A stretch of DNA of 64,000 nucleotides, taken from positions 142,092,983 to 142,156,982 of the forward strand of contig CM066319.1 in assembly GCA_033807775.1 (NCBI GenBank), written 5' to 3'. The notes under the pieces were generated by a model. The model searched no databases, was not told the DNA's origin, and saw nothing but the letters and a program-made list of their open reading frames with translations. Every line of letters begins with the position of its first letter. Positions within the stretch are counted from its first letter, which is position 1. Shown piece by piece: positions 1 to 11,290 of the stretch. The position numbers and the translations under genes are program-made. This DNA comes from Saussurea involucrata. Its lineage: Eukaryota > Streptophyta > Magnoliopsida > Asterales > Asteraceae.

Positions 1-833
1 ATTCTTGTTGTTTAGATTAAAACATTCAGCGAAACTATTAACCATAATACTCTGAGTCTGTTCAGTACTTATGGTGATCGCTGATAAGTTAGTTGTTTAC
101 TAATGATCCCTGAAGACAAGTTTCACGTCAACATAGGTTCTACGCTGAAGTCGAAGATCAAGCTCAAGAACCAGCGACAAGTCTCCTAATGAACTGATGC
201 GGATCAGCGAAGACTCAGATTTGTCCAATCAACGTGAAGTATCAAGTACAAGACTTCAGCTATCGCTGAACTCTATCATTCGCTGATGAAGAATGATAGA
301 TCGCTAAATCAACGAAAAGATGATCATGAAGTCCTCCGTACAAAGTACTTTTGTCTTAACCACCCTTGATCGACTCCGTATGATATGTCAGAAAAGAACC
401 TCCTTATTGTCTGAATTCGTACAACCACCCTGATACTACACTGTTCAAACATGCGGCTACTTAGGTTGTCAACAAAGGTCAATGACATGCAACCAATCAG
501 CTGCTGCCACGTATAAAGTGTATACTGCCATGCATTAAATGCATGCAGTATATAAGAAGATGAACTCACTTCATTTTGAAGTAACTTGCTAACTCTGGAC
601 AAGTTCATCCTTCTTATCTTGAGATAGGTTATTATTAGTAATTTCCTTCTCCTTCTTAGTGCAAGAAACTTAGTGTTCCAACTTGTTTAGATTTAGGATT
701 TATCCTTAATCTTGTTTCCGCAACAAGCTGTAAATTGTTAATGATTTATCAATAAACAATTTAGAAAAGTAAAATATGTGTGTTTGTATTCAACCCCCCT
801 TCTACAAACTTGTATAGCCCTTCGGGACCAACA
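1..833 (+). repeat. 5' LTR of element A (first ~134 bp outside window)
   Basis: This stretch matches 7662-8494 and ends in the same terminus, TTCGGGACCAACA. It carries CCAAT at 493-497 and TATATAA at 549-555, followed by the transcribed region and a C-rich tract just before the terminus. Confidence 0.93.
549..555 (+). promoter_or_regulatory. TATA box of element A 5' LTR
   Basis: TATATAAG lies about 50 bp downstream of CCAAT and of CACGTA. The 3' LTR has CACGTG (a G-box) at the same place (8168-8173) with its TATA at 8209-8215, and element C's LTR also keeps CACGTG. The 5' LTR of A has therefore probably lost the G-box by one substitution. Confidence 0.6.
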
Positions 834-835
834 AG

Positions 836-847
836 TGGTATCAGAGC
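836..847 (+). other. Primer binding site of element A
   Basis: TGGTATCAGAGC lies 2 nt after the LTR end. It is the standard plant Copia primer site, complementary to the 3' end of initiator methionine tRNA. Confidence 0.92.
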
Positions 848-916
848 GGATTTGTTTAATCTCATAAACAAGATCTAATCTATACTAAGATTTCTCTTCC
901 TTGCTATTTCTGAAAA

Positions 917-3305
917 ATGACTACTAACACAAACACAAATTATATCGACAATGGTTCTCTTGCAAAACCCCCTAGATTCTCCAGAGATAACTTTAATCTA
1001 TGGAAAAATAGGATGACTCTCTTCTTAGAAGGTGTAGACCCTACTATGCCTTATTATCTTGAAAACGGCCCATTTATTCCTGTAAGAATTGATGCCGATG
1101 TACCTGCCGCTGAGAATAGACCTGCTATTCCAGAAAGGCTGGTACCCAAAGAAGTTCATACGTGGACTGACGAAGATAAGAAGAAAGTGGCTATCGACAC
1201 AAAAGCCAGATCCATACTATCCATGGCTCTTCCTGACGAAGTCTACCATTCCGTCATGAATCTAAAATCCTCAAAAGCCATGTGGGACACAATATGTGTT
1301 CAGTATGAAGGTACTGCTGAAGTCCAGGACTCTCGAAAGATCAACCTGGTAAGACAATATGAAAGTTTCATTTGTGGTCAGAATGAGACTCTCTCTAAAG
1401 TTCACCAACGTTTTAATTGCTTAATAATAGATCTGAAAACTGTTGGTAAGGAATATTCTAACTTTGAAGTGCTGACAAAGTTTCTAGAATGTTTACCTGA
1501 AAGCTGGGACAGTTATTCTATGTGTCTCAAGCTGTCAAAAGATCTAAGATCAATGACCCTTTATACCTTATATGGCACGATGCTGAATCATGAGCAATCA
1601 AGCCATCTTAAGAAGAATCTTATAAAAGATTCCAAAAGCACCCCTGTTGCTTTAATCTCAGAGGAACCTTCTACTCAGCGACCCTCGGTCACTATCACTG
1701 AGTTAGAAAGTAACTCTGAAAGGTCATCAGATTCTGACTCTTTAGATGATGATGAATCTTTGGCTCTCCTAACTAAAAAGTTCAGGAGATTCGCCAAAAA
1801 GAAAATGTTCAGAAAGAACAAACCTCTTTCAATAACTGATAAGCCAAGATCATCAGCTACTGTTGATAAGGTTACTGCTACTTGTTTTAACTGCGAAAAG
1901 ATTGGACATTTCGCTAACGAGTGCAGGTCTAAGAAAGTATCGAGAAACTCAGCGTTTCCCAAGAAATCCTTTATTCTCAGGAATAAAGATGACAATTATT
2001 CTAAGCTGAAAGAAAATTATGCAAAGCTGAAAAGCTTCAAGAAGAAAGGCAAAGGCTTGATGGTTTACGATTGGGCTGCTTCTGAAGAAGAAGAATCATC
2101 ATCTGATTCTGAGGATGATGAAGCAAATCTCTGTCTTATGGCAAAGATTGAAGATGAGGAAGAAAGTTCAGACATTCCCTCTACTTCAACATCTGTAATT
2201 CAAGTATCACCTTCCTTCTTTACAAATATTGCAAATATTGATGAAGTTGATAGTCTCCGCAAAATCGATCTCTTGACTAGAAGTTTATATGAAGCCATTA
2301 ATGGCAAAACAATAGTTGAAAACCAAAACCTTGATCTCGCTGAACAGCTTAAAAACTTTCACCTTCAAATAGAAAAGCTTTCTAAAATTGAAGAGGATTT
2401 TAAAGATCAAGTGCATTTAAATCAGCTAGTCAAAATCGAACGAGCAGAAGCTATCACTGCTTTGAAAGCTGGAAAAGCTACTGTTGAAGGATGGTGTAAC
2501 TCTTCAACAAAGATCACTGAGATAATTAAGTCTCAGATACCCCTGAGTGATAAACGTGGTCTTGGTTTCAAATATGAAACTAAAGAACCAACCACTGATC
2601 GTTCCATGCTCTTATTTGGAACTTTCGTATCCTCAGTCGCTGATACTTCATCCTCTCAGTGTTCCTCGTCTAGACCGACTATCCCTGAGGAAATCTCTAC
2701 CTCAAAAGGTAAAGAGAAATGGTTTATCCAAAACCTACCTCTGTCTTTAAAGATAAAGGTAAAGGAATTGCGTTGAACCAAAATCCTCAGAAGTGTACTT
2801 TAGTACCAAAGCTGAATGCTTCTAAAGCTTTAGTGATTTATTCCTCTGGATCAAGGAATCAGATCTCTGGATCTACTCAGCGTGGGTCTATTCAGCGATC
2901 TACTCCTAGACTCAGAGTGGATGTCCTTGGTAAGAAATCTGAAGAACTAAATGTTCCTCCCATTTCTAAAGCCAAAAGCGTATTTGGTGTTGGTCCTTCT
3001 ATTTCAAAATCAAAAGCTCAGCACTTAAATGGTCCTAAAACTACTTTTAGTTATAGGAAATGTTATCACTGTGGACTCACTGATCATATTGCTAGTAAAT
3101 GCCCCACAGCCACCAAAGCTGATAAGATAGCTAAGGTGAAGATTGCCCCCAAGGCAAAGAAGACCACTAAGTTAAGAAATTAACTAAAGTGAAGACTGAC
3201 AAAGCTGAATCTTCAAATGTTGCGAAGACTGCTAAACCTTTCATTCCAACTGCTTCCACTGACAAACGTGTACACATGGTTAAGTGGATACACAAGAAAA
3301 ACTAA
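917..3305 (+). pseudogene. gag of element A, frameshifted
   Basis: This is the capsid/nucleocapsid gene. The first frame (917-2776, 619 codons) begins with a UBN2-type Copia gag domain (roughly residues 15-235), then an acidic serine-rich stretch, a CCHC zinc knuckle CFNCEKIGHFANEC at residues 323-336, and a charged coiled-coil region. Near 2760 the reading frame moves to a second frame (to 3183) that holds another knuckle, CYHCGLTDHIASKC (3061-3102). A further 1-nt loss near 3175 shifts it again to the true tail, which ends MVKWIHKKN with a stop at 3303-3305. Element C has the same tail ending in frame (KWVPKSN). Two knuckles and a long C-terminal extension fit Sirevirus-like gag. The frameshifts make this copy non-functional as read. 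Confidence 0.88.
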
Positions 3306-3314
3306 TCTTCCTTT

Positions 3315-4390
3315 ATGATGCAGGTTCAGAAGGGTATCTGGTATCTCGATAGCGGATGCTCTAGACATATGACTGGAAAGAAAAGCCTGCTCGCTAAATA
3401 CAAGGAAGAGAAGGGTCCCTCTGTGACTTTCGGTGGAAATGGAAAAGGACATACCCGAGGGTTTGGTGTACTCTCAAATGGTACAACCACCTTCAGAAGA
3501 GTCGCATATGTTGAAGGGCTGAAGCATAATCTTCTAAGCATCAGTCAGCTTTACGACAAGGATAACAAAGTAATCTTTACTAAGGAATCCTGCTTTGTCA
3601 CTGACAAAAATGAGAAGTAAGCTCTCAGCGGTTATCGTTTGGAAAATGTTTATGTAATAAACATGGACTCAACAACCACTGAGAACTCCGGTTTCTTCTC
3701 AAAAGCCTCATCTGATGTCAACTGGCTATGGCATAAGAGGCTCTCTCATCTGAATTTTAAGACACTGAACACTCTTTCTTCAAAAGAGATGGTTACTGGT
3801 CTACCTCAACACTCATACGCCAAAGAGTCTTTATGTTCAGCGTGTGAAAAAGGGAAGCAGACCAAAGCAAGCTTTAAATCAAAGCAAGTTTCCTCAGTGT
3901 CATCTCCTCTACAACTACTCCATATGGATTTGTTTGGCCATGTTAACAAACAATCCATCGCTGGAAAGAAATATACACTGGTCATAGTTGATGAATTTTC
4001 TCGTTATACATGGGTTATGTTTCTCCGTTCCAAGAGTGACACCCCTGAAGAACTCATCACCTTTGTTCGGAAAATGGAAACCCTGAACAATTTGACCGTT
4101 CTCTCAATAAGGAGTGATCATGGGACTGAATTCAAAAACAGTTCTCTTGATTCCTTCTTTGAGAGTAAGGGTATTTCTCACAACTTTTCTTCAGTGAGAA
4201 CACCGCAACAAAATGGAGTCGCTGAAAGAAGAAATAGAACAATTATTGAAGTTGCACGTTCAATGCTCAGCGATTCTCACCTGCCTACTCAGTTTTGGGC
4301 AGAAGCTGTCAACACCGCTTGTTTTACGCAAAATAGATCGCTAATAGTCAAAAGATTCAATAAAACAGCCTATGAACTTTTTCATGGGAG
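3315..4390 (+). pseudogene. pol fragment of element A: protease and integrase, RT/RNase H deleted
   Basis: The aspartic protease appears as YLDSGCSRHMTG (catalytic DSG). It is followed by a GAG-pre-integrase zinc region (H..H and CSAC) and the integrase core with its D-D-E triad seen in HMDLFG, RSDHGTEF and NGVAERRNR. An in-frame TAA at 3618-3620, where element C reads ATT, splits protease from integrase. Coding similarity stops at CATGGGAG (about 4390), where the integrase C-terminal part, RT and RNase H are missing and ORF3 sequence begins directly. Matching the ends to element C places the lost segment at about 15921-20271 there, roughly 4.35 kb. A deletion inside the element is the simplest explanation. 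Confidence 0.9.
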
Positions 4391-7260
4391 TCTCCAAACG
4401 CTGAGGTTATAAACTTGGAAACTACCCAACCTCCCTCGGTCTCTCAAAAGACTGATGAAGTGATTCTCAGCGATTCCAACGCTGAACTCAGTAACCAACC
4501 TCCATTCTTACCCTTCGCTTCTCCCTCCACTCATTTGGACACAACTCCAGTTATCACTGATGCACCTGTTCAGGTTCTCTCGCTGACGATATGGAACTTT
4601 ACTCAGGAACCCGCGATTTTGATGAATTCATCAATCCTCCTGCAAGTATACAACAACCCCTAAACACTGTTACTAAACCCCAAACTTCAGAGCTTTCCTC
4701 TGTTCACAAGTTTTTATATGTTACAGGTCCTAATTTGGGAGACATCAACGCGTCTCTGAAGACAGTAGAGACAAAGCTGACAGGTCTCACGTCTACTCTT
4801 TCCGGCAACTCTTCAGCTGTAACAACCGCTGGAGAGAATCTTTTAAAGCTTACAACCGAAGTCGGAAAGAATGCATCCAAAGCTGATGTGGAGAAAGTTG
4901 ATAAAACACACGGTGATTTTGCCAAAGTTCTCGCTGACATCTACACAGACTACCTCGACATCAAGAAATCAGTTGACACCATGTCCAGCGAAGTCACAAC
5001 GCTGAAGACATCGGTTGGCACACTCGAAGGTGATATGTTTGTTGTAAAGGCTGATGTCAGTTCAGTAAAAACTGATATGAGTTCTGTGAAGACTGATGTC
5101 AACAAGATGAAGAATGACATCTCTTCAATTCAGAACTTGTTGACGCAGATCCTGACCAACACAACCGCCCCTGCACCTGCCCCAACTCCTGCACTTGAGT
5201 ATTTTACTCCGGCAGATCGTGCTGAACTCGTCAAAATCAATCCTGGTATTTCTGCTCTTCAAACCAGATTATCAACGATTGAGACTTATGTCGGGGTCCC
5301 TGGCCAAGAAGACAGGGAGAAAACCACAGCTGCTGAATCATCACATTCCTCCCCAACTCATCATGATAAAGAGGGGGAGAAGAGCGCTGAAGACCCTTCC
5401 AAGAGCGCTGAAGACCTTTCCCATGTTTAATCTATCAGGGGAGAGAAGAATGAAGACCTCACCTTCACTGAAGAGGGTGAGGAGACAATTGAAGCTGAAG
5501 CAGCCGCTATACCTCAGGGAGATGAACACCCTGAGGGAACCGAGAAGCTCGCCTCTGTATCTGAGGGGGAGCAACTCGAAGAAGAAGCTGAAGAAACTGA
5601 GTCTGAAGCTGAAGATGAAGAAGCCATCGACTTGTCTGATGCTGAACCATCCTCTTCTCTAAAGAATGATGATGACGAAGATGACGATGATGATGATTCT
5701 TTTATCGTCAAGCCTGCTCAGAGAACTAAAGCTCTTAAAGGGATTCTGATAAATGAACCTTCAAGGGAGCGAACAAAGACAAAGCCATCAGCATCTGAAG
5801 CTGACAAAGGCAAAGGAAAAGGTGTCGCTGAAGATGAAAATCTGACGATCTTGCTTAAAAAGTCGGTTTGTCAGGTACACTAACTCCTTACTCCACATCC
5901 CTCCTCTATACACTTTATCAGTTCTCTACCTCCGCAAACCTACATACACTATCCCATTCTTTCTCTCTCTCGGTTCTACCCACATTCTTACTTGTAAGAT
6001 CGCTGCGTTTCAGCTAGTCCTCTCCCCTGTTTGAGGATATCGCTGAAGTTCCTACAGCCGCGACTTCAACAATAATCCCAGCTCTCAACGCTGAAGACAT
6101 AATCCCAGTCTTGGATTTGATCTCTGAGACTGATGAACCTGAAGAACAGACTCTCTCTCACAAAAACAGACCTTCCTTGGCTCCTAAAAGCTAAGTGGAG
6201 AGGATCAAGAAAAGAGAGATGCAATGATCAAGAGACTCGAGGATCAGCGAATCATTCTGAAGCGTGATCAACTTCCAACCGTTCCTCCAAAGTTCAGAAT
6301 TTCCCAAAAGGAATACAAGGAACACCTCAGAGATGAACGCCTAATCGCTGAAAGAAAGGAAGCTGAAGAAAAACACAGAGAATACGCCATCAAGCTTACT
6401 CAACGATCAATAAAAGACCCCAAGCTGAAAAGAGTTCCCATTGATGTTCAACGTCAGTATGGGATGATGCTCAAGAGATCGTTAGAGAAAAGACTAAGGT
6501 CTTTGACACGACTTTGGAATGGGCTAAACAAATGTTGACCTATCGATCTAGACCATCCAAAATCATCAAAGTAAACATCAGAGGAAGACTGTATGCCGAC
6601 GTTCCTGTTGTTGAAGTGGATGTCTACAGAGAAGACAAAACCAAGAAAACTTTCTATGCTGCTAGCTTAGAAAAGTTTGGTCTCTCTGAATGGTTAGAAA
6701 CAAAATTAGCCATTCAGGGATCACGCTCAAAGTTCAAAAGCCATGTCGAGAAGATCTTAAACAAACAGATCGACCTGCTTTCTTCTGCTGTGGATATTCC
6801 TCCTCTTCCTCCTCAACAAAGAAAAGTCTCTGCTAAGAAAAAGAAAGTCTCTGATTCAGGTCCTCCTATATGGAATGAAACAGGTATTGGTTTCTCTCGT
6901 GCTGAAGTTCTTGGCCCTGATGCTGATCTCTCAGCGCTTGACACCTCCCTACCACCTGGAGAAACGTTCATTCCTGCCACATTTGTAAGTGATCCATATG
7001 GTATATTCTTTCTAGACTACGATGGAAACCATCACTTTCAACGTATCTCTGAGCTCCACATCGCTCCCATCGAACAACTCAGAGATCTCTTATACTGGTG
7101 TGAAGTCAGACGCGACATCAAAGCTAGACACCTGAAGCCCTTGATTTTTGAAGAAGCTCTGAAGAAAAAGATTCAAGGAGCAGATGTCCCTGATTGGATG
7201 ATTGCCACATCAATGACCCTTGATGAACAACGCATTAAGGAAGAACCTTTTGACGGATAG
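4391..7260 (+). pseudogene. ORF3 accessory gene of element A (5' truncated, one intron)
   Basis: This is a third gene between pol and the 3' LTR, homologous to 20272-23130 of element C. Visible parts in order: a proline/serine-rich linker, a long heptad-patterned region made of repeats like SSVKTD (about 4700-5160), an acidic Glu/Asp region ending in a run of Asp (5640-5700), a lysine-rich segment, the intron at 5875-6017, then a basic region and a conserved C-terminal domain (6514-7260) with NETGIGFSRAEVLGP and DPYGIFFLDYDG. Damage includes an in-frame TAA at 5428-5430 and frameshifts near 6185 and 6440. I see no signal peptide or membrane segment, so I would not call it an envelope gene although it occupies the Sirevirus env-like position. 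Function unknown. Confidence 0.8.
5875..6017 (+). other. Intron in ORF3 of element A
   Basis: Exon end CAG, donor GTACAC, acceptor TTTCAGCTAG. Splicing at the TAG acceptor joins GTTTGTCAG to TCCTCTCCCCTG in frame. The upstream frame otherwise stops within three codons. Element C has the same intron in the same place and phase (21803-21960) with diverged intron sequence. The alternative CAG acceptor 4 nt earlier leads to an immediate stop in both copies. Confidence 0.75.
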
Positions 7261-7513
7261 GATCGCCTTGTAATTCTTTCTATCTTTATTTGTCTACATC
7301 TTTTGTACTTGTAATTTTATTCGATGTACTTGTAATTTTTCCACTTCACTCTATAATCTTTACACAGTTTAAAGAAAAATTTCAGCGAATGTACTTTACT
7401 CCATCAGTACAGAAAAGATCCCAAAAACAGTAAAAGGGACAAATATTTTATGAGTTCTTTTTATCCTTATGTTTTCATTATATAGCAATTTTCTCTGTTG
7501 CTATGTCATAATC
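7261..7513 (+). other. 3' untranslated spacer of element A
   Basis: AT-rich sequence between the ORF3 stop and the polypurine tract, similar to 23186-23385 in element C. It contains several TTGTACTTGTAA-like repeats that could serve as polyadenylation-region sequence. No coding potential seen. Confidence 0.5.
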
Positions 7514-7527
7514 AAATAGGGGGAGAT
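7514..7527 (+). other. Polypurine tract of element A
   Basis: AAATAGGGGGAGAT lies directly before the TGTTGATCC start of the 3' LTR, as expected for the plus-strand primer of reverse transcription. Confidence 0.88.
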
Positions 7528-8494
7528 TGTTGATCCAAACCCTCAGTGATATGATAATGACCCTCTCTTATATACTTAGTGAAAATTGTAAGTAAACAAT
7601 ATGTATCAGAGTTTCACTATCGCTGATAAGTACTAAGATCTTCCAGTACCGCTGATAGGAACTCTTGTTGTTTAGATTAAAACATTCAGCGAAACTATTC
7701 ACCATAATACTCTGAGTCTGTTCAGTACTTATGGTGATCGCTGATAAATTAGTTGTTTACTTATGATCCCTGAAGACAAGTTTCACGTCAACATAGGTTC
7801 TACGCTGAAGTCGAAGATCAAGCTCAAGAACCAGCGACAAGTCTCCTAATGAACTGATGCGGATCAGCGAAGACTCAGATTTGTCCAATCAACGTGAAGT
7901 ATCAAGTACAAGACTTCAGCTATCGCTGAACTCTATCATTCGCTGATGAAGAATGATAGATCGCTGAATCAACGAAAAGCTGATCATGAAGTCCTCCGTA
8001 CAAAGCACTTTTGTCTTAACCAACCTTGCACGACTCCGTACGATATGTCAGAAAAGAACCTCCTTATTGTCTGAATTCATACAACCACCCCGATACTACA
8101 CTGTTCAAACATGCGGCTACTTAGGTTGTCAACAAAGGTCAATGACATGCAACCAATCAGCTGCTACCACGTGTAAAGTGTATACTACCATGCATTAAAT
8201 GCATGCAGTATATAAGAAGATGAACTCACTTCATTTTGAAGTAACTTGCTAACTCTGGACAAGTTCATCCTTCTTATCTTGAGATAGGTTATTATTAGTA
8301 ATTTCCTTCTCCTTCTTAGTGCAAGAAACTTAGTGTTCCAACTTGTTTAGATTTAGGATTTATCCTTAATCTTGTTTCCGCAACAAGCTGTAAATTGTTA
8401 ATAATTTATCAATAAACAATTTAGAAAAGTAAAATCTGTGTGTTTGTATTCAACCCCCCCTTCTACAAACTTGTATAGCCCTTCGGGACCAACA
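7528..8494 (+). repeat. 3' LTR of element A
   Basis: A 967-bp repeat from TGTTGATCC to CCAACA, matching 1-833 over its last 833 bp. The G-box CACGTG (8168-8173) and TATATAA (8209-8215) are intact. The next five bases, CAGAT, would be the right target duplication. Confidence 0.93.
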
Positions 8495-8965
8495 CAGATT
8501 CGAATTTGTGCTTCAATCCATTGATTTTTATCAATTTTTGAGAGATTATTGTGTTTTTGTGCAAAGTTGAGAGTTCTTCAAGTTCTTCATCTTTTTGGTT
8601 GGTTTTGGCCATTAGAGTTCTTCTACTGGTTTAGAATCGATCAAGGGTTGTTAGTAGATAATACCTGAGTGTTTTATTCCGCAAAATCACTAGGTTTGTA
8701 GCTCAGTTTGTGCATTTACTCAATTTTTGGAGTTTTAAACTTTTATTTTTCTACACTCTGTTTTGCTTCGGAAAACCACTTTCTGTTTGTTTTTGGACAA
8801 AACTCAAAGAATTAAAGTTGTCCAGAATATCCTCGTACACCTACCTACCAACTTTCAGCTCAATCCGATAAGATTTGAAAATTTGACTCAAGTGCACAAA
8901 TTCTACTTCTCACGAAGTATATCTGTTAACGATCCAACTTTTTTTTTAAATTTTCAAGTAACAAT

Positions 8966-10000
8966 ATGTCAAGACTAAGATTTAGTGCTGATGCTGATGC
9001 TCATTATTATTCTAAACTCAGTACTAATTTTTGCAAAATTATTCCTAATCTTGAGAAAGAGTTGGAGGAAAAGAACAAAAGTAGTATGATTGATTCAGAA
9101 AAAATTGCTAAGCTTGAAGAATCAGGTAAACTCCTAAACTGTGAAAATCTTGAACTGAAAAGGAATTTATCTGAGTCTGAACAAGAGAAGAAAAGACTTG
9201 AACTTAAATGTTTAAATTTTTCTAATCTAATTTCTAATTTTGAAAAGCTTGTAATTTGTGAAAAAGAGAACTTTGAAAATGAAAGAAAATCTTTTGAAAC
9301 AAAGTTTGTTAAGCTTTCTAACAAATTATCTGATTTAGAAAAGACTCTTGAAAAAGAGAGGAAAGAGTCTAATCTTGAAAGAAAAGAGTTTGAGAAGAAG
9401 AAGATTGAAAGATTTCAAACAAAATGTTTGAAAGATGATTTTGAGAGAGAAATAAATGTTTTTAAAGCTGAAATGTCCAAATTGACAAAAAATCTATCTG
9501 ATTTGTCAACCAAGATTAAGTTGGAGAAGATGTATAAATCAGATCTTCTAAAGAAGTTTGATTTAAATCTTAAAGAAAAAGATGTTTTAGCTAAAACGCT
9601 GAAGGAATTTGACTTACCAAACTCTTGTGTTGATAATACAGAAAACCTTGTTTTCAAAAGAATGAAAATGGTTTGGAAAGTCAAAAGCTCTACTCCTGTC
9701 AAAAATGCTCCAAAGCCATCTGTTTATGTTAAACATTCATCTCTTCATTCTCATAACTGTAAATGCTTTGATCTTCTGTTTAAATTAAAGAATCATTTCT
9801 CTAGTTCTAACTGTGTTCCTAATGGGTCATTTCATAAGAAAAATTCAAAGACCCAATATAAGAAAAAGCATAGAAAGGAACCTGGCAAACCAGTAAAAAC
9901 TGGCAAACCAGCAAAAACTGGCAAACCAGAGGACCTGAAGACAGTTCCAAATCCTAACAAAATAGGACCCATTTGGAAATGGGTACCAAAATGTCTTTAA
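8966..10000 (+). CDS. gag-tail coiled-coil ORF of element B
   Basis: A 344-residue open frame. Residues about 20-225 are lysine/glutamate-rich with a leucine heptad pattern, a probable long coiled coil. Then comes a basic region with a Cys/His cluster (HSHNCKCFDLL) and three repeats of the type KTGKPAKTGKP. It ends GPIWKWVPKCL, the same type of ending as gag of element C (KWVPKSN). No N-terminal gag domain or CCHC knuckle is present, so this is the C-terminal half of a Sirevirus-like gag with its own ATG. The absence of stops over 344 codons in decayed surroundings is notable. It may be a non-autonomous gag remnant rather than a functional protein. Confidence 0.6.
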   Translation: MSRLRFSADADAHYYSKLSTNFCKIIPNLEKELEEKNKSSMIDSEKIAKLEESGKLLNCENLELKRNLSESEQEKKRLELKCLNFSNLISNFEKLVICEKENFENERKSFETKFVKLSNKLSDLEKTLEKERKESNLERKEFEKKKIERFQTKCLKDDFEREINVFKAEMSKLTKNLSDLSTKIKLEKMYKSDLLKKFDLNLKEKDVLAKTLKEFDLPNSCVDNTENLVFKRMKMVWKVKSSTPVKNAPKPSVYVKHSSLHSHNCKCFDLLFKLKNHFSSSNCVPNGSFHKKNSKTQYKKKHRKEPGKPVKTGKPAKTGKPEDLKTVPNPNKIGPIWKWVPKCL

Positions 10001-10139
10001 TCTATCTTGCAGGTACATGGACTCCTTAATACATCTGTTAAGGACTCACACTTCAGTGGATAATGGACTCTTAAACACCCAGTTTAAGACTCATCCTTCA
10101 AAGGCAATTAATTTTTGTGCACAACAGTACAGAACTTAA

Positions 10140-11290
10140 GTAATATGACAGCATGCTGACAGATTTGCGATGTTGTAGTAAATTGATCATATCTCACTGA
10201 TCAAGACACCAATTGATGCAATTCAAAAGGCCCTGGATTGAATACACATTGATGAACAGATTTCGTGTTTTAAGATTTCAGAAATTCGAAATTTAGAAGG
10301 GTCATATGCATCGTTGAAGTAGACAACAGTGTGCTGATGCAAAGCCGTTGGACAGAACTGCACGACTATGGTAAATCAACCATATCTTATTCCTACGAGC
10401 TCCAAAAGAGGTGATTCTAGATGCTCTGAAAAGATAACAAACCAATGCACACTCTTTATGTTTTGAGCTTTTGCAAACTCCAGAGCTATCATGGTGTAAA
10501 GTAGAGTCGAAGTTGGTGTAAAACTGCTAGCAGAGGACTTAGAAGAAATCAGCAATAGTTTACCAGAGCTCTGTTAGACCTCATCAGAGCTCTGGCAGAA
10601 ACTTCTTCTGTTCCACCAGAGATAACCACCAGAGTAGAGGTCATCCACCAGAGCAGAGGTACATCCACCAGAGCATAGGTACACCAGAGCAGAGGCACCA
10701 CAGCAGAGGTACACCAGAGCAGAGGCACTAGAGGAGAGGTACTTGCTGTCAGCTTTGCGCACCTGTCGTATTTTCAACGAAATCCCTCCTCGAAGCTCCA
10801 AATTTGATAAGTCCAGATGCGTTGGAATCCAAAGACAATGGTGAACAAGTTTTGTGTTTTGAGCTTGGTCTGAATCAGTGATCTTCTTGGTCAGAATCTC
10901 TGTTAAAGTCAGTATATATCTGCTGGACAGAAAGTTGTACTTCTCTGAACACATCTACCAGAGCTCTATTGATTTTTACATACTCAAAAAAAAATCAGAG
11001 GCAATTGACAGAGCTATCTCTGTTGATTTTTAACAGAGACATCTACCAGAGCTCTGTTGATTTGTCAGAAGTTGTCCAGAGCCCGAATTTTTTTGTTTGT
11101 TGGACAGCTTTGCGCTGTTTCAGAAACATGGGCATAACCTTTGACTCGGCGCTCCAAATTACATGAGTCCAGTTGCATTGGAAAGATAATTCCCAGACGC
11201 ACGACTTTCATGTTCTGAGGTTTCTCAAATTATGTGTGCTGATATGCCAAAATCAGCTTCAAAGTCTGCTGTAAGGTGCTGGACCGAAAG
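10140..11290 (+). repeat. Divergent long-period repeats in element B spacer
   Basis: Recurring blocks share phrases such as GCTTTGCGC, GCTCCAAAT, GTCCAGATGCGTTGGAA and GTTTTGAGCTT at about 10345, 10750 and 11110, with a weaker block near 10160. Spacing is roughly 200-400 bp. They look like old, diverged tandem units; exact borders need a dot plot. Confidence 0.5.
10611..10742 (+). repeat. Minisatellite with ACCAGAGCAGAGGTAC-like unit
   Basis: About seven imperfect copies of a 16-21-bp unit (ACCAGAGCAGAGGTACATCC and shorter versions) lie within the spacer repeats. Related CCAGAGCTCTG phrases recur on both sides (10564-11082). Confidence 0.75.

Larger units (their letters stand above)
1..8494 (+). 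mobile_element. Element A: Sirevirus-like Ty1/Copia retrotransposon, internally deleted
   Basis: The element has a 5' LTR cut by the window edge (1-833), a primer binding site, decayed gag, protease and integrase, a truncated third gene, a polypurine tract and a complete 3' LTR. Order PR then IN identifies Copia. The large gag with a coiled-coil tail and an extra gene after pol resemble the Sirevirus group. Reverse transcriptase and RNase H are absent, so the copy cannot be autonomous. By eye the two LTRs differ at roughly 17 sites over 833 bp. It appears to be inserted in element B; its target duplication cannot be checked because the 5' end is outside the window. Confidence 0.9.

Noticed and set aside
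10574..10954. 126-codon minus-strand ORF with SALVYLCSG-type repeats
   Set aside because: It is translation of the minisatellite and spacer repeats; no similarity.
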